A stretch of 64,000 nucleotides of DNA from JBFWUW01 sp050247075. GTDB taxonomy: Bacteria; Planctomycetota; Planctomycetia; Pirellulales; JBFWUW01. The stretch covers positions 1 to 64,000 of the forward strand of contig JBFWUW010000006.1 in NCBI GenBank assembly GCA_050247075.1, given 5' to 3'. Each line of letters begins with the position of its first letter. Within the stretch, counting starts at the first letter, position 1. This document shows positions 8,481 to 17,633 of this stretch, one piece after another. The notes below the pieces were generated by a model that was not told the origin of the DNA, ran no database searches, and worked only from the letters and a program-made list of their open reading frames with translations. The position numbers were made by a program, and so were the translations under genes.

Positions 8481-9587
8481 ATGAGCGAAAAAAAGAAGCT
8501 TTCGACCGCTGAAATTCTGGCGATGGCCCGCAAGGGGACTGCGGCCAGCCCGTCAGGCAGCGTGCCAGCCGCCGAATCGCCGACGGAAACACCGGCCACG
8601 GAACCCAAGCCGGCCGAGTCCAAAGCCGCAGATGCGCCCAAGGCCGCTGACAAGCCCGCGGCGGAAAAGCCTGCCAAGCCAGCGGCGGGTGGAGCACGTC
8701 CGAGTGTTGCCGAAATTCTGGCGGCCGCGCGTGCCAAGGGGGCCGCTGGTCCTGCCGCCGACAAACCGGCCGAGCCTGCCGCCGAAAAGCCCAAGCTGGC
8801 CCCTAAACCTAAGCCAGAAGCCAAGCCCAAGGTGGAAGCGGCGGAAGAATCGACCACTGGCGGTCCCAAGGATACGGCCAGCATTTTAGCCGCTGCCCGC
8901 AAGGGGGCCAAGCCAGGGCCGATGTCCAAGGAAGAGGCCGCGCGGCAGGCCGATGCCGGCAAGGCCGCGGCCAAGGCACCGGCGGAAAAGCCCGCCGCGA
9001 AGGCCAAGCCCTCGGCCCCGCCGATGCCGGCGAAGCCTTCCTCCGTTAAGCCCAAAGCGGCCAAGGGGGCGGATGAGGAAGACCGCCGCGGATTCATTGG
9101 CTTTATGCTGGGTACGTTTCTGGGGCTGGGCTTTACTTCGCTGGCTGCCACGTTCAGCCTGTGGGGATTGGGGACGGCCCGCTTTATGTTTCCCAACGTG
9201 CTGACGGAGCCTCCCAGCCAATTCAAGGTCGGCTTTCCGGCTGATTTTCCCCCTGGCTCGGTGGCCGACAAGTTCAAGGCGCAGTTTGGCGTGTGGGTCG
9301 TCAATTACGAATACAACGGCGTGCAAGAGATTTACGCACTTCGCACCGTTTGTACGCACTTGGGCTGTACCCCCAACTGGCTTGAAGGCGAGCAAAAGTT
9401 CAAGTGCCCCTGCCACGGCAGCGGTTTTTATAAAGACGGAATCAATTTCGAGGGACCAGCCCCGCGCCCGCTGGAGCGGTACGCCATTCGCTTGGCGGAC
9501 GATGGCCAACTTGAAGTCGATAAGAGCAAATTATTCATGGAAGAAAAGGGGGAGTGGACCGATCCGGCCTGCTACGTCCCTGTATAA
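8481..9587 (+). CDS. Rieske iron-sulfur protein of a bc-type complex, with repetitive N-terminal extension
   Basis: The C-terminal domain is a Rieske 2Fe-2S protein: 'CTHLGC' and 'CPCHGSGF' supply the two Cys and two His ligands and the disulfide pair. It would accept an electron from quinol oxidised at cytochrome b. A single membrane anchor lies at about residues 210-235 (GFIGFMLGTFLGLGFTSLAA). The unusual part is the first 200 residues: Ala/Lys/Pro-rich, predicted disordered, with three copies of a motif (T/S)A(E/S)ILA(M/A)AR(K/A)xG near residues 8, 75 and 132. Normal Rieske proteins have only a short N-terminus. First gene of the respiratory cluster, followed by cytochrome b. Confidence 0.93.
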   Translation: MSEKKKLSTAEILAMARKGTAASPSGSVPAAESPTETPATEPKPAESKAADAPKAADKPAAEKPAKPAAGGARPSVAEILAAARAKGAAGPAADKPAEPAAEKPKLAPKPKPEAKPKVEAAEESTTGGPKDTASILAAARKGAKPGPMSKEEAARQADAGKAAAKAPAEKPAAKAKPSAPPMPAKPSSVKPKAAKGADEEDRRGFIGFMLGTFLGLGFTSLAATFSLWGLGTARFMFPNVLTEPPSQFKVGFPADFPPGSVADKFKAQFGVWVVNYEYNGVQEIYALRTVCTHLGCTPNWLEGEQKFKCPCHGSGFYKDGINFEGPAPRPLERYAIRLADDGQLEVDKSKLFMEEKGEWTDPACYVPV

Positions 9588-9714
9588 GAAGTGCCGCATA
9601 AACAGCGGCTGTGCCCGTTGATGAGATTCACCCAACCAAGACCACATCCGGCCGTTTGTTAGAACGCCGTTCGCAAGAACGCGGCCCCGTTGTTGGAAAG
9701 GCAGCACACGCCCC

Positions 9715-10488
9715 ATGCCTCTCGGCGAAATCATTCGCAATTCGCAGATTTGGAAGAGCATTTTTCGCCACCCGATGCCCCTGGACCGGCGCAATCGGAT
9801 CGTGGTCATGCTCACCAATTTTTTCCTGCACCTTCATCCGGTGTCGGTCAAGAAGCAGGGCATCGCGCTGAGCTACACATGGTGCATGGGTGGCGTGACG
9901 TTCTTCTTGTTTCTGGTTGAGACCGTCACCGGCGTGCTGTTGATGTTCTACTACCGGCCGACGCTGGAATGGGCCTTCAACGACATTCTTTCTTTGCGCG
10001 ATACGGCTTCACTAGGGATATTGCGCGAGATTCACCGCTGGGGTGCGCACGCCATGGTGATTACGGTCTGGCTGCACATGTACCGCGTGTTCTTGACCGG
10101 CAGTTACAAGCCGCCTCGCGAATTTAATTGGGTGGTCGGCGTGATTTTGCTGCTCTTAACGCTGCTGTTATCTTTCACGGGCTACTTGCTACCGTGGGAC
10201 CAGTTGGCGATTTGGGCTATCACCGTCGGATCGAACATGGCCCGGGCCACGCCGTTTTTGGGTCATGAAGGACCGGGGCACCAGATATTGTCGATTGGCG
10301 GCATCGACATGATTACCAACGCTTCCGATGCGCGCTTTGGTTTGCTCGGCGCGCGGTTCGTGGGAGAAGAGACTTTGAACCGGTTTTATGTATTGCACTG
10401 CGTGGCCATTCCGTTGGGCGTGTCGCTGCTGTTGGCAATCCATTTTTGGCGCGTTCGCAAGGATGGCGGCATCAGCGGACCGCTGTAG
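9715..10488 (+). CDS. Cytochrome b N-terminal subunit (b6-like)
   Basis: A 257-residue four-helix membrane protein equal to cytochrome b6 or the N-terminal half of mitochondrial cytochrome b. Haem ligands are visible: His107 and His121 in 'HRWGAHAMVITVWLHMYRVF', and His228 and His243 in 'FYVLHCVAIPLGV...IHFWRVRKDGG', with the b6 spacings of 14 and 15. It forms the quinol-oxidising and haem b core of the complex with the Rieske protein upstream and the C-terminal subunit downstream (94-bp gap). The split into two genes is as in b6f and some bacterial bc complexes. Confidence 0.93.
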   Translation: MPLGEIIRNSQIWKSIFRHPMPLDRRNRIVVMLTNFFLHLHPVSVKKQGIALSYTWCMGGVTFFLFLVETVTGVLLMFYYRPTLEWAFNDILSLRDTASLGILREIHRWGAHAMVITVWLHMYRVFLTGSYKPPREFNWVVGVILLLLTLLLSFTGYLLPWDQLAIWAITVGSNMARATPFLGHEGPGHQILSIGGIDMITNASDARFGLLGARFVGEETLNRFYVLHCVAIPLGVSLLLAIHFWRVRKDGGISGPL

Positions 10489-10581
10489 GCGCTGCCGCTT
10501 GTCAACCCAAGTCGGCAAATTAATGGCAGTATAACGAGTGGTCCTGGTGATCGGCTGCTCTTTAGGAAAAGCACAAGAATC

Positions 10582-11904
10582 ATGCACGGCACCGAACATA
10601 CCGACATCTCCACGTTTTTGGTGGTGTATTATCTGCTGCTGTCGGTGATGAACGCCGTCGCGGCCCTCTACTTGTGGCAGCGCTTGAACCGGCCCAAAGA
10701 TGCCATTATTTGGCTGATGGTGAGCATGTTCTTCTTGTTCTTGTCCCCCGTGTCAAAAGGGGGGCATGCCCTGGGCCTGCCCGAGTGGTTCAAGGCGACC
10801 GCCAACGCCATGCTCAGCGGCAACATTGGTGCCATTACCTATACCTGCGGCACCAGCTTAGCGCTGGTCGTGCTGTACTTTGGGCGGCGGTTTTTCGTGC
10901 AGCCAGTCGTGGCCTGGACGATGTGGAACCTATCGCTGTTCCTGCTTGGATTGGCAATGAAAGACGGCAATTTCGCCGAAATTGTCACCAAGCCCGACAA
11001 CGTGCCGATCGTGGCACTCGTCTTCTTGCTCGGTTTCTTTACCTGGCTGGCAACCTGGAAGGCCGTGCAAAACGACGACCGCATGAAGCAAGGGCTGGAC
11101 CCCCTGGAAAAACTGGATAACGAAAAGGTCTTGGTCTGGCCCGATCTGGTCTATACCGAGTTGATCTGCATGGTGGCCTTGACGGCGGTGCTGGTGGTAT
11201 GGGGGATTGGCCTCCAGGCTCCGCTGGAAGAAGCGGCCAGCAGTGTCAAGACCCCCAATCCGTCGAAGGCCCCCTGGTACTTCTTGGGCCTGCAAGAAAT
11301 GCTGGTCTATTACGACCCCTGGATGGCCGGCGTGGTCTTGCCCAGTTTGGTGGTGGGAGGGCTGATGGCTATCCCCTACATTGACTTCAACAAATTGGGC
11401 AACGGGTACTACACCATCGAGCAGCGCAAATTCAGCTACATCATGTTCCAGATCGGGTTTTTGGAACTATGGATTACTTTGATCATTCTGGGCACGTTTC
11501 TACGCGGCCCCAACTGGAACTTCTTTGGCCCCTTTGAAGTGTGGGATTCACACAAGGTCTTAGCGCTTAACAATATCGACCTTGCCGAGTACTTCTGGAT
11601 CTTTTTGATGAACCAGTCGCTGCCCAAGGCCCCCGCCGGCAGCAGCGTATGGGCGCAACTCCCTTACATCGCCATGCGCGAAGCACCCGGCCTGCTGGCA
11701 TTGGGGGCGTACTTTTTGCTGCTGCCGCCGATCATGGCGATCACCATCTTCCGCAAGTTCTTCATGAAGATGGGTTTCATTCGCTACATCGTGCTGGCCA
11801 ACCTGTTACTGTTCATGGCGGCCTTGCCCCTCAAGATGTTGCTGCGGTGGACGGTCAATATGAAATACATCGTAAGTATTCCCGAATTCTTTTTGAATTT
11901 TTGA
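10582..11904 (+). CDS. Cytochrome b C-terminal subunit (subunit IV-like, extended)
   Basis: A 440-residue membrane protein with about ten hydrophobic helices. The middle contains the subunit IV/cytochrome b C-terminal signature 'NPSKAPWYFLGLQEMLVYYD', where KAPWY replaces the PEWY motif at the quinol-oxidation site, and 'MAIPYIDFN'. Subunit IV normally has only about 160 residues and three helices. Here an extra N-terminal set of helices (residues 1-180) and a C-terminal set have been added. AGGAAA lies about 12 bases before the ATG. Next gene is the octahaem cytochrome, 116 bp on. Confidence 0.85.
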   Translation: MHGTEHTDISTFLVVYYLLLSVMNAVAALYLWQRLNRPKDAIIWLMVSMFFLFLSPVSKGGHALGLPEWFKATANAMLSGNIGAITYTCGTSLALVVLYFGRRFFVQPVVAWTMWNLSLFLLGLAMKDGNFAEIVTKPDNVPIVALVFLLGFFTWLATWKAVQNDDRMKQGLDPLEKLDNEKVLVWPDLVYTELICMVALTAVLVVWGIGLQAPLEEAASSVKTPNPSKAPWYFLGLQEMLVYYDPWMAGVVLPSLVVGGLMAIPYIDFNKLGNGYYTIEQRKFSYIMFQIGFLELWITLIILGTFLRGPNWNFFGPFEVWDSHKVLALNNIDLAEYFWIFLMNQSLPKAPAGSSVWAQLPYIAMREAPGLLALGAYFLLLPPIMAITIFRKFFMKMGFIRYIVLANLLLFMAALPLKMLLRWTVNMKYIVSIPEFFLNF

Positions 11905-11919
11905 ACAAACCAGGGCTTT

Positions 11920-11946
11920 GCCGCCTTGCGCGGCGGCGCCATTTTT
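11920..11946 (+). terminator. Possible intrinsic terminator or attenuator
   Basis: A GC-rich hairpin GCCGC-CTTGC-GCGGC followed after a few bases by a short T run (ATTTTT). It lies just behind the cytochrome b subunit gene and inside the presumed operon, so it may only lower downstream expression. Strength cannot be judged by eye. Confidence 0.3.
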
Positions 11947-12020
11947 CAGGCTTTGCCCATCGCGGGCCCGCCAAGCCGGCCGAGCACCCCGTTCGGCCGC
12001 GATAACTGGGACGAAAGATC

Positions 12021-15000
12021 ATGCCGGCTACAGAACAAACATGGCGTAACCAACGGCTGATGCATATTGTCTTCGGCGTGACCGGGCTGGTCTTGCTGCT
12101 GTCGACCGTATGGATGCTGTATGCCGATTACAACCGCGGTTGGAAGCCGATCCAGCGGCAAGCGCAACAGATCGACAATTGGTTTACCAACGCTCGCATT
12201 ACCGAGGGCCGCACCGGGCAATACGTCGCGGAACGCGCCGAACTGCAAAGCAAACTCCAGCAGGTCCAAAGTGAAGCCCCTCCCGCTGATCTGGTTGATC
12301 GGCTCGTCGCCGATCTGGAAGGGACCGCGGCCGCGGAGCACGCAGCCAACATTCAAGAACTTGATGCCGACCTGCGGCAAGATGCCACGCGCGCCAACCG
12401 GCAAGACTTGCTGGATGGCATGCAAGCCGCGATTAAGAAGCTCCGATTTCGCGAGGATGACCTGGCGCGGCAACGCAAGTTCGAACGGGCGAATCTGGAT
12501 GTGGCTAAAAGCGAGTTCGACCTTGCGGTAGGCGGGGGCTTGTCCACGGCTGAGCTCGATGTGCGCGAAACCGCGGTGCGCGATGTCGAACAGCGGGTGG
12601 ACGTCTTGACCGCCGACTACGAACAGGCCAAGACGCACCGGATGCAAGTCGAAGCGGACTACGCCGCGATCGTCGCGCCCGAAACCGCGGCGCAAAAGAA
12701 GTTGGACCAGCATATTTCGGATCTGGCCCAGCTCGAAAAGACATATGAAACGCAGTCCGATCCGTTGAGGAACATTCTGACGTTGCCCATTTTGGACGCC
12801 TTTGGCAGCCCGCTCAAGCCGAAGCAGATCTGGCTCCCCAGCTTGCCGCAGTACAACAATTTCAAGGATGTGGCCCGTTTCGACCGCTGCACCACCTGCC
12901 ACCTGGGAATCGAGAAGACCGCGACGGGATCGGCGGTGCTACCCGGTTATGAACAAGAGCATCGGCTGACGACGGATCTGGACACTCCGGCCGAACCGCC
13001 GAAAGATGAACCAGAGCCCGAGGTCGAAAACGACAAGCGCGATGCTAAGCAAGTTGCCTATGACCGCCAGCAGCGGCAATTGGCCGACATGTACGGCTTG
13101 GTCTTTGCCGACCGCGGACTGCTGGGTGAGGAAGATGTCACGGTGGAAGCAGTTTGGCCCTATAAGGCGGGGGCCCAAGCCGGGCTGAAGGCTGGTGACG
13201 TGATCGAGTTCATCGGCGATACCAAGGTAACGTCCGAGGCCATTGCCGTGCGGGCTTTGCTGGAAACGGCCGATTGGGGCCAGCCGTTGAAGTTAAAGAT
13301 TCGCCGAGGGCTGCCCCAGCCATTCAGTTCGCACCCGCGGTTGGACCTGTTTTTGGGTTCGCTTAGTCCGCACACCACCGAAAAGTTTGGCTGCACGATC
13401 TGCCACCAGGGACAAGGGAGCGCGACGGAGTTCAAGTGGGCGTCGCATACGCCCAACGACCTTACCGAGCGCGGCAAGTGGAAGTCGGATCACAACTGGT
13501 TCGACAACCACCATTGGATTTTTCCGATGTATCCCGAGCGATTCCTGGAAAGTAGCTGCTTGAAGTGCCACCATGAAGTTGTCGATCTGGAGCCTAGCGA
13601 GCGTTTCCCCGAGCCGCCCGCCCCCAAGGTCGTGGCGGGCTACAACGTCATTCGCCAGTACGGCTGTTTCGGCTGCCACGAAATCAACGGCTACAACGGC
13701 ACCAAGCGAATTGGTCCCGACCTGCGCACGGAACCGAACTACGCGGCGGCGGCCCAGCAGTTGCTGGCCGATCCAGCACTGCCAGACCAGGCGCGCGACT
13801 GGGCGAACTCCCTGCTGGAGGATATCGACCGGGTCGAACCACGCCACTTGCTCAGCCAATTTGTCGAAGCGGATGCCAGCCGCGCGGCTGCTAGCAACCC
13901 CGACGATCCGGCGGTACTGTCCGTTGCGTCGCACGCCATGGTTTCTCCCTTGGGAGACGTTGAATCGCCCGGGCAATTGCGCAAGTCTGGGCCTTCGCTG
14001 CGATTCGTGGGCAGCAAGACCGATGCATCGTTCTTACTGGACTGGATCAGCAACCCCACGAACTTTCGTCCCAGCACAAAAATGCCCCGTTTCTTTGGGC
14101 AGGTTGCGCATTTGGACGTACCGGAGTCGCAAGACGTCGCCGAATCGGCCGACGGACCGTCGGGCTTGGAAGAGGCGAACAAATTTGAGCCGGTCGAAAT
14201 TCAGGCGACGGTCTCGTACCTGTTGGGCATGAGCCAGCCGTTTGAGTACCTGTCTGCGCCCGAAGGCGTCAACCAACCGCCATCGGTGGAACGCGGCAAG
14301 TATCTGTTCGAAACGCGCGGCTGCCTGGCTTGCCACCAGCACAAGGACTTTCCCAAGGCGACTGGCGTGCAAGGGCCAGAATTGTCCCGCATTGGGGCCA
14401 AGCTGTCGTCCGCCTCCGCCGCGGACAAACTCTACGACTGGTCCACCAACGGCCCGCGCTGGCTGTATAGTTGGGTGCGAAAGCCTAACCGCTATCACGC
14501 CCGCACGGTCATGCCCGACGTGCAGTTAGAAAAGATCACCAAGGGAGAGGATATATCTGACCCCGCAGCCGACATTACGGCCTATTTGCTGGAGTCGCAA
14601 GAAGGTTGGAAACCGGCGGCGGCCCCTGCCTTTAACGAGGCAACCTTGCGCGAGTTGGCGGTCAAGCATCTCCGCGACAAAGTCACCGAGCGGCAAGCCA
14701 ATGCCTATGCCGACCACGGCATTCCGGCGGACCAGGCAGGCGGGTTCAAGGGGGACGAGGCGCTATTGGTGGGTGAGTTCAACGACGACAATCGCGAAGC
14801 CCGCCTGCTGCAATATGTGGGCAAGCGGACGATCAGCAAGTACGGCTGTGCCGGCTGCCACGACATCCCTGGCTTTGAGGACGCCAAGCCTATCGGCACG
14901 GGGTTGAACAATTGGGCACGAAAGGATCTGTCGCAACTGGCCTTCGAGCAGATTGGCACCTACGTGAGCCTGCATGGTCCCGGTTCGCAGTCCACGCATC

Positions 15001-16571
15001 ATGGCGAGGACGAGGGCCATGCCGACCACGGGACGCACGGACTGGGGCATGGTCCCGATCTGGACAAGCTGGATGACGATACCGGCTACTTCATGCACTC
15101 GCTGTTGAACCATCAGCGGGACGGATTCTTGTGGCAGAAGCTGCGCGAACCTCGGTCGTACGACTACATGAAGACCGAGAACAAGGGCTACAACGAACGC
15201 CTGCGGATGCCCAAATTCAACTTCACCAAAGAGCAATCCGAACAGGTGATGACTTTTGTCCTAGGATTGGTGGCCGAGCCGCCTCCGCCGCAATACATTT
15301 ACAGCCCCGATCCACGGCAAAAGGCGATTGTGGAAGGCCGCAAAGTCTTGGAAAAATTCAATTGCGCCGGCTGTCACGAGTTGCAGACCAAACAATGGGA
15401 ATTCAAGTACGATCCTACCAACGACTACTTTGCCGAGGAACGCACGTTCCCCGAGAACGAGTTCGAGTTCTTCCGTCCACACTTTTCGCCCAAGGAAGTG
15501 GCTGACTCCAAGAAGATCGACCGCCGTGGGTTTGGCCATGCCAAGATCTCGGCCCGGGTGTTCATGACCGAGGATGGCCAACCGGTCGAGGATGTGGACG
15601 AAGATGATAACCCGATCAAGTTTTATGCTTTGTGGAAGCCGACGCTGGTGAACGGCCAGCCTTGGTTGTCCGCGGACCAATTGGTGATCCGGGATGATTG
15701 GATTACCGGTGAACACGACCCCGTTGGGGGCGAATTCGCCCGGTTGCTGCATCCCGTGGCGTTGGCGCACGAGCGCGAGACGGTCCCCGCCACCAAGTAT
15801 GAAAACGCCTGGGGTTTTGTTCCGCCGCCGCTAGAGGGCGAGGGCCGCAAGGTGCAACCCGACTGGTTGTATAACTTCCTGCTCGATCCTCATCCTATTC
15901 GTCCGGCGGTGGTGTTGCGGATGCCGCACTTTCCCATGTCGGCCGACGATGCCAGCAAGCTGGTCGATTACTTCGCGGCCAGCGACGATGCCAACTTCCC
16001 CTATGAGTTCGACCGCCGCTCGCGCGAGAGCTACTTGCAATCGAACGAACTGGAGCAGCCCGGCCGGTTGAATGACGGCGCGGTGATCGCCACCAATGTC
16101 TGCGTCAAGTGCCACCTGGTGGGCAATTATTCGCCCCCTGGCAGCGACGCCGCCAAAGCGCCGGACCTGGCGAAGGTGCATCAGCGGTTGCGGCCCGAGT
16201 TTACGCTGCATTGGGTTGGCAACCCGGCCCGTTTGTTGCCTTATACGGCCATGAACAAAAACATCGCCCCCGACAAGCCGCTGGATAAGAAAGCCACCCG
16301 CGGCGAGGGGGGCGAGCTGATCGAACATGGCACCGGCTTGCAGCAATTGCAGGCAGTGGTGGACTTTGTGCAAAACTACGACTATTTCATGAAGCAGCGC
16401 AACCAGTTGGAGATCACCGCGCCGCCCCCTGAACCCGCGCCGGGTGAAGAGCCGTCGGCGGACGATGCCCAGCCCGCCGACGACGCGGAAGGTGACGCGG
16501 CGGATGACTCTGCCCCGCCATCAGAGGAAGAAGCTGAATCGAACGACGAGAGTTCCAGGCCAGACGAATAA
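12021..16571 (+). CDS. Giant octahaem cytochrome c with coiled coil and PDZ domain (bc-complex associated)
   Basis: A 1516-residue protein. One N-terminal membrane anchor (LMHIVFGVTGLVLLLSTVWM) is followed by a long helical, probably coiled-coil region (about 40-250). Eight CxxCH haem c motifs are seen at about residues 290 (CTTCH), 458 (CTICH), 513 (CLKCH), 549 (CFGCH), 768 (CLACH), 943 (CAGCH), 1115 (CAGCH) and 1361 (CVKCH). A PDZ-like domain (about 370-450, 'VEAVWPYKAGAQAGLKAGDV') sits between haems 1 and 2. A His/Asp-rich patch lies near 990-1015, and the tail is acidic. Its position directly behind the cytochrome b genes argues that it replaces cytochrome c1 and extends electron transfer. 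It could be a scaffold; that is inference. Much larger than usual cytochrome c1 (about 250). Confidence 0.88.
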   Translation: MPATEQTWRNQRLMHIVFGVTGLVLLLSTVWMLYADYNRGWKPIQRQAQQIDNWFTNARITEGRTGQYVAERAELQSKLQQVQSEAPPADLVDRLVADLEGTAAAEHAANIQELDADLRQDATRANRQDLLDGMQAAIKKLRFREDDLARQRKFERANLDVAKSEFDLAVGGGLSTAELDVRETAVRDVEQRVDVLTADYEQAKTHRMQVEADYAAIVAPETAAQKKLDQHISDLAQLEKTYETQSDPLRNILTLPILDAFGSPLKPKQIWLPSLPQYNNFKDVARFDRCTTCHLGIEKTATGSAVLPGYEQEHRLTTDLDTPAEPPKDEPEPEVENDKRDAKQVAYDRQQRQLADMYGLVFADRGLLGEEDVTVEAVWPYKAGAQAGLKAGDVIEFIGDTKVTSEAIAVRALLETADWGQPLKLKIRRGLPQPFSSHPRLDLFLGSLSPHTTEKFGCTICHQGQGSATEFKWASHTPNDLTERGKWKSDHNWFDNHHWIFPMYPERFLESSCLKCHHEVVDLEPSERFPEPPAPKVVAGYNVIRQYGCFGCHEINGYNGTKRIGPDLRTEPNYAAAAQQLLADPALPDQARDWANSLLEDIDRVEPRHLLSQFVEADASRAAASNPDDPAVLSVASHAMVSPLGDVESPGQLRKSGPSLRFVGSKTDASFLLDWISNPTNFRPSTKMPRFFGQVAHLDVPESQDVAESADGPSGLEEANKFEPVEIQATVSYLLGMSQPFEYLSAPEGVNQPPSVERGKYLFETRGCLACHQHKDFPKATGVQGPELSRIGAKLSSASAADKLYDWSTNGPRWLYSWVRKPNRYHARTVMPDVQLEKITKGEDISDPAADITAYLLESQEGWKPAAAPAFNEATLRELAVKHLRDKVTERQANAYADHGIPADQAGGFKGDEALLVGEFNDDNREARLLQYVGKRTISKYGCAGCHDIPGFEDAKPIGTGLNNWARKDLSQLAFEQIGTYVSLHGPGSQSTHHGEDEGHADHGTHGLGHGPDLDKLDDDTGYFMHSLLNHQRDGFLWQKLREPRSYDYMKTENKGYNERLRMPKFNFTKEQSEQVMTFVLGLVAEPPPPQYIYSPDPRQKAIVEGRKVLEKFNCAGCHELQTKQWEFKYDPTNDYFAEERTFPENEFEFFRPHFSPKEVADSKKIDRRGFGHAKISARVFMTEDGQPVEDVDEDDNPIKFYALWKPTLVNGQPWLSADQLVIRDDWITGEHDPVGGEFARLLHPVALAHERETVPATKYENAWGFVPPPLEGEGRKVQPDWLYNFLLDPHPIRPAVVLRMPHFPMSADDASKLVDYFAASDDANFPYEFDRRSRESYLQSNELEQPGRLNDGAVIATNVCVKCHLVGNYSPPGSDAAKAPDLAKVHQRLRPEFTLHWVGNPARLLPYTAMNKNIAPDKPLDKKATRGEGGELIEHGTGLQQLQAVVDFVQNYDYFMKQRNQLEITAPPPEPAPGEEPSADDAQPADDAEGDAADDSAPPSEEEAESNDESSRPDE

Positions 16572-16781
16572 CAGGCAACTGGCCGACGAATGTAACTATC
16601 CTATAATCCGTTATGGATTTGAATGCAGGCCGCGCGGTTCTGGCTTGAGGCCGGGCGGTATGACAAAACATGGATGTCATGCATGGTTTGTCCAACTTCA
16701 AGCGCTTTGCGTCCCGGCTTTTGGTGGGGCGCGTTTCAACGGCTTGCCGTTCGCTATCGAATGTCAAGCAGGAGATGCAAC
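16572..16781 (+). other. Intergenic leader of the first cupredoxin-like gene
   Basis: A 210-bp gap inside the respiratory cluster. It ends with AGGAG about eight bases before the ATG at 16782. The same reading frame is open for 53 codons upstream but shows no signal-peptide character, so the short start is preferred. No clear promoter could be assigned. Confidence 0.4.
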
Positions 16782-17567
16782 ATGCTGAACAAAATGGTAT
16801 TGGGTTTGACAACGGCGGCTCTGGCCTTGGCGGTTTTGCCAGCGGAATCGCAGGCCCAAAAGTGGGGCAGCCTGAGTGGCAAGTTCGTGGTGGATGGCAA
16901 GGCACCCGCCCAAAAGAAACTGAAAGTCACCAAGGATAACGCCGAATTTGGCAACGAGGTCATCGACGACCAGTTGCGGATCGACGACAAGGGGGGCGTG
17001 GCCGATGTCGTCGTCTATGTACGAAGCAAGATCGACGCCAAGGCCATCCACGCCGATTACGACAAGGTTCCGGCGATGGTCGGCATGGACAACAAAGGGG
17101 GCCGGTTTATTCCACACGTTGTTACCGTCTGGACCAAGAAACAGACGCTGGTCATGGGCAACCCCGACAAGGTCGCTCACAACAGCAATATCCAGCCCGC
17201 GGGCGATCCCAGCGGCACGGGCAACCCGCTGCTGCCGCCAGGAAGCATGCACAATTTCAAGTTTGGCCGCCAGCAAAACGTGCCGGCTCCCGTGGCTTGC
17301 AACATTCATCCTTGGATGAAAGGCTACGTCTTGCCTCGCGATAATCCGTATATGACCGTCTCGGCGGAAGATGGCACCTTTGAGATCAAGAATCTGCCGG
17401 TTGGTGAGCACGAATTTCAATTGTGGCACGACCCCAAGAATCTGGACATCGATGGCGCGAAGAACGGCCGCGTGAAGGTCACCATCAAAGAGGGAAAGAA
17501 CCAACTCCCCATGGCCGACAAGAACGGCGTGGTTAAAGTTCCCGCCAGCACCTTGGAAGGCAAGTAA
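16782..17567 (+). CDS. Exported cupredoxin-like protein with regulatory beta domain
   Basis: A 261-residue exported protein; the ATG at 16782 has AGGAG eight bases upstream and yields a signal peptide ending ESQAQ. The central part has a type I copper-like ligand set: His in 'VAHNSNIQ', then Cys, His and Met in 'CNIHPWMKG' (C-x2-H-x2-M). A C-terminal beta-sandwich 'DGTFEIKNLPVGEHEFQLWH' is of the carboxypeptidase-regulatory type. The family is often labelled methylamine-utilisation or plastocyanin-like. Placed between the bc-type genes and the oxidase, it is a good candidate for a periplasmic electron carrier. Copper binding has not been shown. Confidence 0.72.
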   Translation: MLNKMVLGLTTAALALAVLPAESQAQKWGSLSGKFVVDGKAPAQKKLKVTKDNAEFGNEVIDDQLRIDDKGGVADVVVYVRSKIDAKAIHADYDKVPAMVGMDNKGGRFIPHVVTVWTKKQTLVMGNPDKVAHNSNIQPAGDPSGTGNPLLPPGSMHNFKFGRQQNVPAPVACNIHPWMKGYVLPRDNPYMTVSAEDGTFEIKNLPVGEHEFQLWHDPKNLDIDGAKNGRVKVTIKEGKNQLPMADKNGVVKVPASTLEGK

Positions 17568-17633
17568 AGGGTTGGTGTTTCGTATCGCGTTTGGACCGAA
17601 TGGTTTCGGGCCGGCTGTCCGTGGAGTGCAGGT

